A stretch of DNA of 56,334 nucleotides from Acidobacteriota bacterium (GTDB taxonomy: Bacteria > Acidobacteriota > Blastocatellia > Pyrinomonadales > Pyrinomonadaceae). Shown piece after piece: positions 16,696 to 25,779 of this stretch. Each line of letters opens with the position of its first letter. The first letter of the stretch is position 1. The notes beneath the pieces were generated by a model. The model did no database searches, was not told the DNA's origin, and saw nothing but the letters and a program-made list of their open reading frames with translations. Both the position numbers and the translations under genes were made by a program. The DNA lies in NCBI GenBank assembly GCA_020200235.1, contig JAIVJC010000012.1:1-56334 (forward strand), written 5' to 3'.

Positions 16696-18678
16696 ATGGC
16701 TGGGGGAAAAATCGCGCCTTACGGCTCGTGGGAGTCGCCGATCACTTCCGATCTCATCGTGCAGGGCTCGGTCGGTCTCACGCTGCCGCTCGTCGATGGC
16801 GCGGACGTGTACTGGACCGAGGTGCGCCCGCAGGAGGACGGGCGCAGCGTCGTCGTTAAACTGGAAGGCGACTCGCGGCGCGATCTCGTGCCCGCGCCCT
16901 TCAACGCGCGCACGCGCGTCCACGAGTACGGCGGCGGCGACTACACCGCCCACCGCGGCGCGCTCTACATCTCGAACTTCTCCGACCAGCGCCTCTACCG
17001 CATCGCTCCCGCGGACTGCGCGCCCGTGCCGCTCACGCCCGAATCGGGTTCGCAACTGCGATACGGCGACATGACTCTCGACGCGGAGCGCGCGCGCCTC
17101 ATCGGCGTCCGCGAAGATCACGCCAATGGCGGGCACGAACCGGCTAACACTCTCGTCGCCGTCCGGCTCGACGCGGACGCGGGAGAGAACGCCGGCGCGG
17201 TGCTGGCTTCGGGCTACGACTTCTATTCGTCGCCGCGCGTGAGCCCGGACGGAAAACACCTGGCGTGGCTCGCGTGGCGTCACCCGAACATGCCGTGGGA
17301 CGGGACGGAGCTGTGGGTCGGGGAGTTCGACGACGCGGGCAACTTGGCACGCACGCGCAAGGTCGCGGGCGGCGAGGACGAGTCGATCTTTCAGCCCGAA
17401 TGGTCGCCGGCGGGGCGGCTGCACTTCGTCTCGGATCGCAGCGGCTGGTGGAACATCTACCGCGCGTCGTCCGGCGGCGAGATCAGTGACGGGGCGAAAG
17501 TGATCGAAGTCGAAAACCTGTGTCCGCTCGAAGCCGAGTTCGGCGAGCCGCAGTGGGGCTTCGGAGTGGGGACTTACGCCTTCACGTCCGCGGAAGAGAT
17601 CGTCTGCACCTTCCGCGAGCGCGGCGTCTCGCGCCTCGGCGTGCTGGACGCGTCGGCGAAAAAGCTGCGCCGCGTCGAGTCGCCCTACGAAGACATCACC
17701 TACGTGCGCGCCTCCGTGGAGACCGGGCGCGCCGTCTTCCGCGCGGGCTCTCCGACGCAGGGCGCGTCCGTCGTCGAGTTCTCGCCCGTCGCCGACGGGT
17801 TCAAGACCCTGCGCCGCTCGAGCGATCTACAACTCGACGAGGGCTACCTCTCCGCCGCGCAGGCCGTCGAGTTCCCGACCGAGAACGGTCTGACGGCGCA
17901 CGCCTTCTACTACCCGCCGCGCAACCGTGATTTCGCCGCGCCCGAAGGCGAGCGCCCCCCCCTCCTCGTCAAGAGCCACGGCGGACCGACCGCCGCGGCG
18001 GCGACGACGCGCAATCTCGGCATTCAATACTGGACGAGCCGCGGCTTCGCCGTCCTCGACGTCAACTACGGCGGCTCGACCGGCTACGGGCGCGCCTACC
18101 GCGAGAGGCTGACGGGGGCGTGGGGCGTCGTGGACGTTGACGACTGTGTGAACGCGGCGAAGCACTTGGTCGCGCGCGGGCTCGCGGACGACGAGCGTTG
18201 CGTCATCGACGGCGGGAGCGCGGGCGGCTACACGACGCTCGCCGCCTTGACCTTCCGCAAGCAGTTCAAGGCGGGCGCGAGCCACTACGGCGTCAGCGAT
18301 CTCGGCGCGCTCGTGCGCGACACGCACAAGTTCGAGTCGCGCTACCTGGATCGACTGATCGCGCCCTACCCGGAGCGCGAAGACATCTACCGCGCGCGCT
18401 CGCCCATCAACTTCACGGACGGGCTCTCGTGCCCGGTGATCTTCTTTCAGGGGCTCGAAGACAAGGTCGTGCCGCCGAACCAGGCGGAGATGATGGTCGA
18501 GGCGCTGAGAAAGAAAGGGCTGCCGGTCGCCTACGTCGCCTTCCCCGGCGAGCAGCACGGCTTCCGCCGCGCCGAGAACATCAAGCGCTCGCTCGACGGC
18601 GAACTCTACTTCTACGCGCGCGTCTTCGGCTTCGAGCTGGCGGGCGACGTCGAGCCCGTGCCGATCGAGAACCTGTAA
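16696..18678 (+). CDS. S9 family (prolyl oligopeptidase-type) serine peptidase, cytosolic
   Basis: A 660-residue peptidase of the acylaminoacyl-peptidase/oligopeptidase group. The N-terminal two-thirds is a beta-propeller that limits access to short peptides. The alpha/beta-hydrolase domain has the catalytic triad Ser508 (GGSAGG), Asp589 (GLEDKVVPP) and His621 (GEQHGF), with the HGGPTAAA oxyanion region before it. The start chosen is the ATG of [10 protein letters not shown], with GGAGGG 7 nt upstream. A longer in-frame reading would start inside the loop of heptad hairpin H2 and add 45 residues of repeat-derived sequence, which is unlikely. There is no signal peptide. An amidohydrolase gene follows after 37 bp and is probably co-transcribed. 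Confidence 0.92.
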   Translation: MAGGKIAPYGSWESPITSDLIVQGSVGLTLPLVDGADVYWTEVRPQEDGRSVVVKLEGDSRRDLVPAPFNARTRVHEYGGGDYTAHRGALYISNFSDQRLYRIAPADCAPVPLTPESGSQLRYGDMTLDAERARLIGVREDHANGGHEPANTLVAVRLDADAGENAGAVLASGYDFYSSPRVSPDGKHLAWLAWRHPNMPWDGTELWVGEFDDAGNLARTRKVAGGEDESIFQPEWSPAGRLHFVSDRSGWWNIYRASSGGEISDGAKVIEVENLCPLEAEFGEPQWGFGVGTYAFTSAEEIVCTFRERGVSRLGVLDASAKKLRRVESPYEDITYVRASVETGRAVFRAGSPTQGASVVEFSPVADGFKTLRRSSDLQLDEGYLSAAQAVEFPTENGLTAHAFYYPPRNRDFAAPEGERPPLLVKSHGGPTAAAATTRNLGIQYWTSRGFAVLDVNYGGSTGYGRAYRERLTGAWGVVDVDDCVNAAKHLVARGLADDERCVIDGGSAGGYTTLAALTFRKQFKAGASHYGVSDLGALVRDTHKFESRYLDRLIAPYPEREDIYRARSPINFTDGLSCPVIFFQGLEDKVVPPNQAEMMVEALRKKGLPVAYVAFPGEQHGFRRAENIKRSLDGELYFYARVFGFELAGDVEPVPIENL

Positions 18679-18715
18679 ACGGTCGTCGCAACTCACACCT
18701 TTTAAGGAGTCTCCC

Positions 18716-20053
18716 ATGGGAAGAAGCCCACTCGCGCGAGCCGCCGGGTTGCTGTGCGCGCTCGCGCTCGCCGCCTCGTCGTTCGCGCAAGTAGCAGACC
18801 CCTCTCTGCTCGCGGAGATCAACCGCATCAGGGCGGTCGATAATCACGCGCACGTGCCGAAGGTGGTCGGCGAAGGCGAGAGGGCGGACGAGGAGTTCGA
18901 CGCGCTGCCGTGCCCGCCTGAGCGGGACGCCGTCGTGTTCGCGCGCGCCCTGCCCACCAACCCGGAGTTCGTCGCCGCGTGGCGCTCTCTCTACGGCTAC
19001 GATCACTCGGACATGAGCGAGGCGCACGTCGGCGAGCTCGTGGAGAAGAAGCGGCGCGTGAGGCGCGAGCAGGGCGACAACTACCCCGCGTGGGTGCTCG
19101 ACAAGCTCGGCATCGACGTGATGCTCGCCAACCGCATCGCGATGGGGCGCGGCCTCGACACGGCGCGCTTCCGCTGGGTCCCTTACGCCGACGCGCTGCT
19201 CTTCCCCCTCGACAACGCGGGGCTCAAGCGCGCGAACCCGAACCGCGCGTACTTCTTCGCGCGCGAGGAGCCGCTCCTGCGCCGCTACCTCTCGGAGTCG
19301 CGCGTCGCGCGCGTGCCCGCTTCGCTCGCGGAGTATCTGGCGCGCGTCGTCACGCCGACGCTCGAACGACAGAGGCGCGGCGGCGCGGTCGCGATCAAGT
19401 TCGAGGCGGCGTACCTGCGCGCGCTCGACTTCGACGACGCCTCGCAAGGCGCAGCAGCGCGCGTCTACGCACGCCACGCGCGCGGCACTGAGCCCGGCGC
19501 GGCTGACTACAAGGCGCTGCAAGATTTCCTCTTCCGATACATCGCGCGCGAGGCGGGCCGTCTCGGCCTCGCCGTCCACATCCACACGGGCGGCGGCTGC
19601 GGGAACTTCTTCTCCTTGCGCGGCAGCGACCCCCTCCTGCTCGAACCCGCGCTCAACGATCCCGCCCTGCGCAAGACCGCCTTCGTGCTCGTCCACGGCG
19701 GCGAGCCCTTCACGCAGCAGACGGCGCTGCTGCTCGGCAAGCCGAACGTCTACGCCGACTTCTCCGCGCAGACCTTCCTCTTCTCGCCGCGCGTGCTCTC
19801 CGACACCTTGCGCTACTGGCTGACGCTCTACCCGGATAAAGTTTTGTTCGGCACAGACCTCTTCCCCGGCTCGCCCGAGATCGACTGGGAGGAGTTCGGC
19901 TGGCAGACGACGACGACCGCGCGCCACGCGCTCGCCCTCGCCCTCACCGGCATGGTGCGCGACGAAGAGATCACGCGCGCGCGCGCCGCCGAGATCGCGC
20001 GCGCCGTGATGCGCGAGAACGCGTTGAAGCTCTACGGTCTGGGCGCGAAGTAG
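18716..20053 (+). CDS. Exported amidohydrolase (Amidohydro_2-like TIM barrel)
   Basis: A 445-residue protein with a signal peptide (about 1-25, LLCALALAASSFAQ). After cleavage comes a metal-dependent hydrolase barrel: DNHAH (His44, His46) at strand 1, the HIHTGGG histidines in the middle, FVLVHGGEP, then LFGTDLFPG with the conserved Asp at strand 8, and the helical tail ARAVMRENALKLYGL typical of the family. The substrate cannot be read from sequence. AAGGAG lies 6 nt before the ATG. It follows an S9 peptidase gene after 37 bp, so a role in peptide or amide degradation is plausible. Downstream is a strong bidirectional hairpin. Confidence 0.88.
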   Translation: MGRSPLARAAGLLCALALAASSFAQVADPSLLAEINRIRAVDNHAHVPKVVGEGERADEEFDALPCPPERDAVVFARALPTNPEFVAAWRSLYGYDHSDMSEAHVGELVEKKRRVRREQGDNYPAWVLDKLGIDVMLANRIAMGRGLDTARFRWVPYADALLFPLDNAGLKRANPNRAYFFAREEPLLRRYLSESRVARVPASLAEYLARVVTPTLERQRRGGAVAIKFEAAYLRALDFDDASQGAAARVYARHARGTEPGAADYKALQDFLFRYIAREAGRLGLAVHIHTGGGCGNFFSLRGSDPLLLEPALNDPALRKTAFVLVHGGEPFTQQTALLLGKPNVYADFSAQTFLFSPRVLSDTLRYWLTLYPDKVLFGTDLFPGSPEIDWEEFGWQTTTTARHALALALTGMVRDEEITRARAAEIARAVMRENALKLYGLGAK

Positions 20054-20085
20054 ACCGGACAGCCGCGAAGAACCGTTGCGAAAAA

Positions 20086-20127
20086 GAAGAGACCGCCGCC
20101 GGGCACGTGCCCGACGGCGGTCTCTTC
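20086..20127. terminator. Bidirectional terminator, 42-nt near-perfect palindrome
   Basis: GAAGAGACCGCCG (20086-20098) pairs with CGGCGGTCTCTTC (20115-20127), with the inner GGGCACGTGCCC completing the palindrome. It is followed by AGTTTTTAG on the plus strand and TTTTTCGC on the minus strand. It lies between convergent genes, with T-runs for both directions. Confidence 0.9.
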
Positions 20128-20154
20128 AGTTTTTAGCCGAACCCCTTCGCGCCC

Positions 20155-22230
20155 TCACGCGCCGCTCTTCAGGTGCTTGTTCAGCCATTCGACGACGGTC
20201 GTGTACCAGAAGCGGGAGTTCTGCGGCTTGAGTATCCAGTGACCCTCGTCGGGGAAGACGACGAGCTTGGATTCGACGCCGCGCTTCTGTAGCGCCGTGT
20301 AAAGTTGCAGGCTCTGATCGACGGGCACGCGGAAGTCGATCTCGCCCTGCGTGACGAGCGTCGGCGTCGAGAAGTTCTTGACGAACCTGTGCGGCGACCA
20401 CTTCTCGTAAAGCTCCGGGTTGTCCCACGGGTTGCCCTTGAACTCGTACTCGACGAACCACAGCTCCTCGGTCACGGCGTACATGCTGGCGAGGTTGTAG
20501 ACGCCCGCGTGCGAGACGAAGACGCGGAAGTGCGCCCTCCGGTCGTTGTTGTGGCCGAGCAGCCAGTTGACCATGTAGCCGCCGTAAGACGCGCCCGCCG
20601 CGCCGATCCGGTCGCGATCCACGTTGTAGTTCGCGAGCACGTGCGCCGTGCCGTTCATGATGTCGTCCACGACCTTGCCGCCCCAGTCGCCCGAGATCTC
20701 GTTCGTGAACCGCTGCCCGTAGCCGGTCGAGCCGCGCGGGTTCGGCATGAAGACCGCGTAGCCTTGCGAGACGTAAATCTGCGGGTTCCAACGGTAGCTC
20801 CACGCGTCGTTCCAGGCCCCCTGCGGTCCCCCGTGGATGAGGACGAGGAGCGGGACTTTCGCGCCGCGCGCCTCGTAGTTCATCGGCTTGAAGAACCAGC
20901 CTGAGACCTTCGCGCTCGCGCCGCCCGTCCACGTCAACTCCTCGGCGGGCGGCAGGTAGAAGTTCGCGAGGAAGGCGTCGTTCTCCTTCGTCACGCGCGT
21001 CGCGCCGGACGCCCCGCCCGCCACGCTCGTCGGCGAAGAGAGGCGCGCGGCGTAAACTTCGGTCGGCATCGTCGCGCTCGAGCGCGAGAAGGCGAGCGTC
21101 CTCCCGTCCGCGGAGACGTGCAGATCGTCGTTCGCGCCCTCGATCAACTTCGCGGCGCGACCGTCGGCGAGAGAGACGACGGAGACGGGCGCGCGGCCGC
21201 GCTCGCCCGAAGTGAAGTAGATGTGCCTGCCGTCAGCCGAGAAGGTGAAGCTGTCGACGTAGTTGTCGAAGTTGGCGAGCAGCTCGCGCGAGCGCATCTG
21301 CTGGCGGTCGTAGAGCATCAGCCGCCAGCGGTCGCTCTCGAAGCCCGGGGTCATCTGCGAGCGGTAGGCGATGTAGCGTCCGTCGGGCGAGTACTGCGGC
21401 GACTGATCCGATCCCCTGTTGTCGCCCGTGATGCGGCGCGCCTCGCCGCCCGCGAGCGAGACGACGAAGATGTCGTTGTTCGTCGAAGTCGCCTCGACCT
21501 TGTCGGTGTTGCGCGCGAACGCCAGCTCCTTCGAGTCGGGCGAGAAGGCGTAGTCGCTGGGCCCGCCCAGGGAGAACGGCGGCGCGTCGTAGTTGCCCGG
21601 CGTCACGTCGCGCGCCGCGCCGCCCGAGGTCGCGACGACGAAGACGTGCGTGCGCTTCCCCTCTTTCCATGCCGTCCAGTGGCGGTAGAGCAGCCCGCTT
21701 TCGACGACGTGCGCCTTGACCTTGTTCGCCTCCGCCATCTCGTCGCGCTGCTTGTTGCAGGCGTCGTCGGCGCAGTCGTGATAGATGTCGGAGACGAAGG
21801 CGAGCCAGCGACCGTCGGGCGAGACGACGGGGTCGGACGCGCCGGTCGAGATGTCGGTCACCTGACGACTCCTGCCCGACGCGACGTCGAGCGCGTGGAG
21901 CTGCCCGCCCATCGCGTAGTAGATCGTCCTGCCGTCGGGCGACCAGCGGGGCGTGCTCGCGGAACTGGCGCCGCTCGTCAACTGCTTCGGCTGCCCGCCC
22001 TCGACCGCAACGAGGTAGAGCTGCGTGCGGCTGCGGTTGGCTTCGACGTCGGGGACGGAAATCTGGTAGGCGATCCAGCGGCCGTCGGGCGAGAGCTGCG
22101 GGTCGCCGACGCGCCTGACTTTGAGCAGGTCGCTGACGGTGAGGGGCTGCCTGCCGCCCTGCGCCGAGGCGGCGGCGACCGAGCAGAGCAAGAGCGCGAA
22201 GGCGAAGAGAGAACTGATCGAACGTCTCAT
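20155..22230 (-). CDS. Exported S9 family (DPP IV-type) peptidase
   Basis: A 691-residue secreted or periplasmic peptidase. Signal peptide at residues 1-26 (MRRSISSLFAFALLLCSVAA, cleavage after ASA). Residues about 30-420 are a WD40-like propeller with repeated SPDGRW motifs. The C-terminal alpha/beta-hydrolase domain carries the HGGPQGAWND oxyanion loop, Ser548 (GASYGG), Asp632 (GEIDFRVP) and His664 (DEGHW). The start at MRRSIS has GAGGAG 6 nt upstream. A 46-residue longer frame lacks such a site and would spoil the signal peptide. It is convergent with the amidohydrolase. A separate cytosolic S9 enzyme lies at 16696, so the two may handle peptides in successive compartments. Confidence 0.93.
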   Translation of the reverse strand: MRRSISSLFAFALLLCSVAAASAQGGRQPLTVSDLLKVRRVGDPQLSPDGRWIAYQISVPDVEANRSRTQLYLVAVEGGQPKQLTSGASSASTPRWSPDGRTIYYAMGGQLHALDVASGRSRQVTDISTGASDPVVSPDGRWLAFVSDIYHDCADDACNKQRDEMAEANKVKAHVVESGLLYRHWTAWKEGKRTHVFVVATSGGAARDVTPGNYDAPPFSLGGPSDYAFSPDSKELAFARNTDKVEATSTNNDIFVVSLAGGEARRITGDNRGSDQSPQYSPDGRYIAYRSQMTPGFESDRWRLMLYDRQQMRSRELLANFDNYVDSFTFSADGRHIYFTSGERGRAPVSVVSLADGRAAKLIEGANDDLHVSADGRTLAFSRSSATMPTEVYAARLSSPTSVAGGASGATRVTKENDAFLANFYLPPAEELTWTGGASAKVSGWFFKPMNYEARGAKVPLLVLIHGGPQGAWNDAWSYRWNPQIYVSQGYAVFMPNPRGSTGYGQRFTNEISGDWGGKVVDDIMNGTAHVLANYNVDRDRIGAAGASYGGYMVNWLLGHNNDRRAHFRVFVSHAGVYNLASMYAVTEELWFVEYEFKGNPWDNPELYEKWSPHRFVKNFSTPTLVTQGEIDFRVPVDQSLQLYTALQKRGVESKLVVFPDEGHWILKPQNSRFWYTTVVEWLNKHLKSGA

Positions 22231-22395
22231 AAGATTCTCCTCGATAAAAGAGTCCGAATTGTTTTGGGAGATGAACGTGCAAGCGGAATTTAACACAGAA
22301 CGCCGCGCCAGCCGAACGTGGGGTGGTGGCTCAGTTTGAGCTTGAGTGGGCGCGTGAGGAAGACTCACCGCCGCAGGCGCAGAGGGCGCGAAGCA
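22231..22395. other. Upstream region of the S9 gene and outer flank of H3
   Basis: No gene. It contains the leader of the minus-strand peptidase and, at 22363-22385, a 23-nt stretch (ACTCACCGCCGCAGGCGCAG...) that is identical to 45194-45216 beside heptad hairpin H10. CAGAGGGC (22380-22387) pairs with GCCCTCTG (22481-22488), extending the H3 hairpin outward. Confidence 0.75.
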
Positions 22396-22475
22396 AACGA
22401 TGAAGTAGGAACGATGAACGATGAAGGTAAAACACTTGTCTTCACTTCATCGTTCATCGTTCCTACTTCATCGTT
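22396..22475. repeat. Heptad hairpin H3 (AACGATG type)
   Basis: Units AACGATG, AAGTAGG, AACGATG, AACGATG (22396-22423) pair perfectly with 22448-22475. AAG/CTT at the loop side makes 31 bp without mismatch. The loop holds TAAAACACTTGTCTTCA (22428-22444), identical to that of H1 although the heptads differ. Its right flank runs directly into a sugar-dehydrogenase remnant. Confidence 0.93.
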
Positions 22476-22483
22476 TAGTTGCC

Positions 22484-22675
22484 CTCTGTGTCTACTACAC
22501 CGCCACGACGCCAGCGATTCACAACCGCGTCAGCCGCTTCACGGCGAGCGCGTCGAACCCGGACGTGGTCGAGGCGGGGAGCGAGCTGGCCCTGCTCGAT
22601 CTCGAGAACCTCTCGGCGACGAACCACAACGGCGGCGCGCTCCACTTCGGCGCGGACGGCAAGCTCTACATGTGA
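22484..22675 (+). pseudogene. Remnant of a PQQ-dependent sugar (sorbosone-type) dehydrogenase
   Basis: About 60 codons read as an internal piece of the glucose/sorbosone dehydrogenase propeller: VYYTATTPAIHNRVSRF, then GSELALLDLENLSATNHNGG and ALHFGADGKLY, all of which I recognise as conserved family motifs. The frame stops at TGA right after KLYM, where full-length relatives go on (usually KLYVAVGD). There is no matching sequence upstream (the heptad hairpin H3 begins there) or downstream. Full-length proteins have several hundred residues, so both ends are lost. From 22676 to 22790 nothing else is visible. Confidence 0.75.
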
Positions 22676-22807
22676 TTATCGCCGCGCGCCGCCGCCTTTA
22701 AAACAGACAGAACCGCAGACGACTTTTCGTCGTTTCCCTTGTCAGACTATTCGAGAAGGGATCGGCTGCTCTTCGAGTCATAAGCTTTGCCGGTGAGGTC
22801 GCGAAGT

Positions 22808-23656
22808 ATGAAGCTAAAAATTTTCGTAGCGGTGTTGGCGGTGGCGATCGCGTGGTTCGCGGGTCGGCAGTTCTACCGCGTCGCGGGTCAGAACGAGGTC
22901 GCGGGCGGCGACGCGCAGACCGTCGCCGAGCAGATCAAGGCGGGCGAGCAGACCGTCAACGCATCCCAGACGCTCGACGCGGGCGCGCGCGTCGAGGTCT
23001 CCGGCATCAACGGTCCCGTCGATATTATGACGACGGAGGGCAACGTCGCAGAGATTCACATCGAGAACAGCGTGAGCGACGCGCGCGATCTCGACGCCCA
23101 CAAGATCACCATCGACCGCGCGGCTGATCGCCTCGTCGTCCGCGGCGAGAACAAGAACGGCGGCGGCCTGGGGCTCCTGCGCTGGCTCATCGGGCGCGGC
23201 GGGAGCAGCACGACCGTGCGCCAGCGCGTCGTGCTGAAGGTGCCGCGCCGGGTCGAAGTGGTGGCGCGCGGGATCAACGGCGCCCTGAGAGTCGGCGAGT
23301 TGGAAGGCGCGGTGCGCGTCTCGGGCATCAACGGCGAGGTCACGGTCGCGCGCGCGGCGGGTCGCGCGGACTTCTCCGGCATCAACGGCAACGTGACGTT
23401 CGCCGTCGCGCACATCGAAGACGCGGGCGTGAGAGTCTCCGGCGTCAACGGCAACATCGAGCTGCGGCTCGACCGGGAAGTGAACGCCGACGTGAGGGTC
23501 GGCGGCTTGAACGGCAGCGTCGATTACGATCTCAAGAACGTGACGGTCGAAGACGGCGGCGAGAACCATTCGAGGTTCGTCGCGCGCATCGGCGCGGGCG
23601 GCGCGCCCATCCGCATGAGCGGCATCAGCGGCAACATCCGCCTCGCGGGCGCGTAG
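22808..23656 (+). CDS. DUF4097-type beta-helix protein, membrane-anchored
   Basis: A 282-residue protein. An N-terminal hydrophobic segment (residues 4-18, IFVAVLAVAIAWFAG) probably anchors it or serves as a signal. The remainder shows the repeating strand pattern of DUF4097 putative adhesins, with the recurring turn SGINGxV: VSGINGPVDI, VSGINGEVTV, FSGINGNVTF, VSGVNGNIEL, VGGLNGSVDY, MSGISGNIRL. Such proteins are thought to form a right-handed beta-solenoid outside the cytoplasm; their function is poorly known. The start at MKLKIF is preferred over one seven codons upstream because it gives a normal basic N-terminus before the hydrophobic run. It is followed by a terminator. Confidence 0.85.
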   Translation: MKLKIFVAVLAVAIAWFAGRQFYRVAGQNEVAGGDAQTVAEQIKAGEQTVNASQTLDAGARVEVSGINGPVDIMTTEGNVAEIHIENSVSDARDLDAHKITIDRAADRLVVRGENKNGGGLGLLRWLIGRGGSSTTVRQRVVLKVPRRVEVVARGINGALRVGELEGAVRVSGINGEVTVARAAGRADFSGINGNVTFAVAHIEDAGVRVSGVNGNIELRLDREVNADVRVGGLNGSVDYDLKNVTVEDGGENHSRFVARIGAGGAPIRMSGISGNIRLAGA

Positions 23657-23731
23657 ACTTTCGAACGGTAATATTCGCGACGGAAGAGCCGACCCGAAAA
23701 CAACCACCCCCTCCTACTCCCTCCAAAACGA

Positions 23732-23764
23732 ATGGCGCGGAGAGTTTGAAACTCCCCGCGCCAT
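23732..23764. terminator. Stem-loop terminator
   Basis: ATGGCGCGG (23732-23740) pairs with CCGCGCCAT (23756-23764), with inner GAGTTT/GAAACTC continuing the stem, then CTTCCTTTG. It lies between the convergent DUF4097 and ICMT-like genes. Confidence 0.75.
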
Positions 23765-23819
23765 CTTCCTTTGAAGCCTCCGCCGGTCGGGCGCCCGCTC
23801 GACAGTTGCGACTCGCTTC

Positions 23820-24305
23820 CTAACGCGCCCCGCCGCCCGCCTTCAGCAGCGGGAGCCAGCGGGGCACCGCCCTGCAGTAGCGTTCGTAAGACTCGCCGAA
23901 CTTCCGGCGCAGGGTCGGCTCCTCGTAGAGCAGCACGAAGAGGTTGAAGCAGACGAAGACGATGAGCGCGTAAACGGCGAGCGTGCGCGAGGCGAAGAAC
24001 AGAGCCTCGCCCGCGAGGATCGACATCACGGCGACGTACATCGGGTTACGCACGTGCCGGTAGAGCCCGCGCGCGACCAACTCCTTCGGCGGATCGAAAG
24101 GCGCGGGCGTGCCCCGCCCCGTCACCGCGAAATCCCACGCGCACCAACATTCGGCGACCGCGCCGGCGAGGATCGGGAGCAGACCGAGGTAACGCAGGCT
24201 GCCCGGCTGCGGCGCGCGGCTCGAAGAGAGCAGCGCGTAGGGCAGGTAGATCGTGACCGTCGCGGGGGCGATAGCCATGAAGATCAGCGTCTTGAGTAGG
24301 TTCAC
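23820..24305 (-). CDS. Isoprenylcysteine carboxyl methyltransferase-like membrane protein
   Basis: A 161-residue integral membrane protein of the ICMT/PEMT family, with about four or five membrane segments. The C-terminal half has the family signature LVARGLYRHVRNPMYVAV (the RHxRNPxY methyltransferase motif), then EEPTLRRKFGESYERYCRAVPRWLP, the usual ending. Members methylate lipid-like or small hydrophobic substrates with S-adenosylmethionine. The substrate is not predictable here. The start is taken as a GTG (VNLLKTLIF) with GGAGG 7 nt upstream; the next upstream ATG would add about 20 codons that overlap REP copy 3. The band-7 gene lies upstream on the same strand with REP copy 3 and heptad hairpin H4 between. 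Confidence 0.85.
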   Translation of the reverse strand: MNLLKTLIFMAIAPATVTIYLPYALLSSSRAPQPGSLRYLGLLPILAGAVAECWCAWDFAVTGRGTPAPFDPPKELVARGLYRHVRNPMYVAVMSILAGEALFFASRTLAVYALIVFVCFNLFVLLYEEPTLRRKFGESYERYCRAVPRWLPLLKAGGGAR

Positions 24306-24328
24306 CGCGTCACCTCCGTCGCTGTCGA

Positions 24329-24359
24329 GTCGGAACCGCCTGCCGCAAGCGGGCGGGGT
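24329..24359. repeat. REP-like half element, family R copy 3
   Basis: A single diverged arm beginning GTCGGAACCGCCTGCCGCAA, which keeps the internal CCGCC...GGGCGG palindrome but has no facing arm. It directly adjoins heptad hairpin H4 on its right. Confidence 0.7.
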
Positions 24360-24364
24360 ATTCA

Positions 24365-24445
24365 ATTGCGGAATGCGGAATGCGGATTTCGGATTAGAAG
24401 GAGAGAGCTTAGATGCTTTTCAATCCGCAATCCGCAATCCGCAAT
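24365..24445. repeat. Heptad hairpin H4 (AATGCGG type)
   Basis: Left units ATTGCGG, AATGCGG, AATGCGG, ATTTCGG (24365-24392) face three CCGCAAT units (24425-24445). Pairing is imperfect, about one mismatch per unit. The stop codon of the band-7 gene (24409-24411) is in the loop and its last eleven or so codons are the right arm, so the element has entered the 3' end of that gene. Confidence 0.8.
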
Positions 24446-25359
24446 CTCACAATCGGCTGCTGCTGCCTGAACGCCGCCGCGCCGAGCAAGCCGCCCATGC
24501 CCATCGACTCGACCGCCGAAGAGGGCACGAGCATCAGCGCGCCCTTCTCCTTCAAGCCCTCGTAGAGCATGTTCATCGCCCTCAGGTGGAGCGCCGTCGG
24601 GTTACCCTCGTAGTGCTTCGCCGCCGTCTCGAACATGTGCGCGATCTCGACCTCGGCTTCACCCAGGATGATGCGCGCCTGCTTCTCTCTGGACGCCTGC
24701 GCCTCGCGTGACATCGCGTCCTGCAAGGAGTCCGGGATGATCACGTCGCGCATCTCGACCGACTGCACGGTCACGCCCCAAGGGTTCGAGCGCGAGTCGA
24801 TCAGCTGCTGCAACTCGTCCTCGATCCTCTCGCGCCCGCGCAGCAGCTCCGTCAGCGACGTGCGGCCGATGATGTCCCTGAGCGCGGTCTGAGCCGCCCA
24901 GCTCACCGCCTGCGGGTAGTCCTGCACTTCGAGCGCCGCCTTCTCCACGTCGTAGACCATCCAGAAGAGCACGGCGTCCACGTTGACGGGCACGGTGTCG
25001 GACGTCAAGGTCTGCTCCGCCGCGAAGCTCGTCGTGATGACGCGCTGATCGATGTAGGTCGGCACGGAGTCTATGAGCGGCACGACCCAGAAGAGACCGG
25101 GACCGCGAAGACCTATGTACTTGCCCAGGCGCAGCACGACCCCCTTCTCCCACTGCTTCGCCACGCGCGGCGATAGCGCGAGCAGCAGGCCGAGCAGGAT
25201 GCCGACGACCGCGCCGACGGGGTTGCCCGTCGCGACGGTCGCGGCGACGCCGAGCGCAGCCGGGACGACCAGCATCAGCGCCGAGACCACGTTCGCGCGC
25301 GGCGCCACGGGCGCGGGCAGGCCCTTCTTCCCCTGAATCAACTCCAAACCGTTAGCCAT
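24409..25359 (-). CDS. SPFH/band-7 (stomatin-like) membrane protein
   Basis: A 316-residue protein. A hydrophobic hairpin at about 25-65 (VVSALMLVVPAALGVAAT...GILLGLLLAL) anchors it. It is followed by the band-7 domain, with GVVLRLGKYIGLRGPGLFWV, DQRVITTSF, the YPQAVSWAAQTALRDIIGRT segment, VEMRDVIIPD and the coiled-coil EAQASREKQARIILGEAE, all typical of slipins. The last residues, RLRIADCGLKSI, are the translated arm of heptad hairpin H4 and unlikely to be ancestral. The start ATG (MANGLELIQ) lies 5 nt after the stop of the GntR gene with GAGAGAG just before it, which indicates translational coupling. Slipins organise membrane microdomains. No NfeD-type protease gene is adjacent. Confidence 0.92.
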   Translation of the reverse strand: MANGLELIQGKKGLPAPVAPRANVVSALMLVVPAALGVAATVATGNPVGAVVGILLGLLLALSPRVAKQWEKGVVLRLGKYIGLRGPGLFWVVPLIDSVPTYIDQRVITTSFAAEQTLTSDTVPVNVDAVLFWMVYDVEKAALEVQDYPQAVSWAAQTALRDIIGRTSLTELLRGRERIEDELQQLIDSRSNPWGVTVQSVEMRDVIIPDSLQDAMSREAQASREKQARIILGEAEVEIAHMFETAAKHYEGNPTALHLRAMNMLYEGLKEKGALMLVPSSAVESMGMGGLLGAAAFRQQQPIVRLRIADCGLKSI

Positions 25360-25364
25360 CTCTC

Positions 25365-25772
25365 TCACACTCCTTCGTTGACCAAACCCTCGAGGCGTTC
25401 CATCGCCTCTTCGGGCGTGAAGCCGAGCGCGTGCGCGTCGGCGAGAAATCTTTGCGCCAGTGACTGCAGCCGGTTCTCCCTCTCGTCGCCGGCTCTACGC
25501 CCGACCACGCTCGCGCCGAGCGGCGCGCCCTGCGCCCGCACGAACGTGCCCACGCCGCGCCGCGTCTCGACGATCCCCGTGCGCTCTAGCTCCGTGTAGA
25601 CCTTCGCGACCGTGTTCGCGTTGATGCGCAGGTCCACGGCGAGCTGCCGCACGGTGGGGAGCTGATCGCCCACGGAGAGCCGCCCCGTCGCGATGGAGAA
25701 GCGAATGGCGCGCTCCAGTTGCGCGTAGATGGGCGTCGGGTCGCGGGCGTCGATGTTGAACGACTGAGCCAT
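25365..25772 (-). CDS. GntR family regulator, YtrA subfamily
   Basis: A 135-residue repressor-type protein. The winged helix-turn-helix spans about residues 12-80 (PIYAQLERAIRFSIATGRLS, LPTVRQLAVDLRINANTV, AKVYTELERTGIVETRRGVG). The effector part is only a short helical tail of about 50 residues, as in YtrA-type members, which usually control membrane protein or ABC transporter genes in the same operon. Here the partner is the band-7 gene, whose start follows at once. A 9-bp inverted repeat immediately upstream is the likely autoregulatory operator. Confidence 0.93.
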   Translation of the reverse strand: MAQSFNIDARDPTPIYAQLERAIRFSIATGRLSVGDQLPTVRQLAVDLRINANTVAKVYTELERTGIVETRRGVGTFVRAQGAPLGASVVGRRAGDERENRLQSLAQRFLADAHALGFTPEEAMERLEGLVNEGV

Positions 25773-25779
25773 GCTCGGT

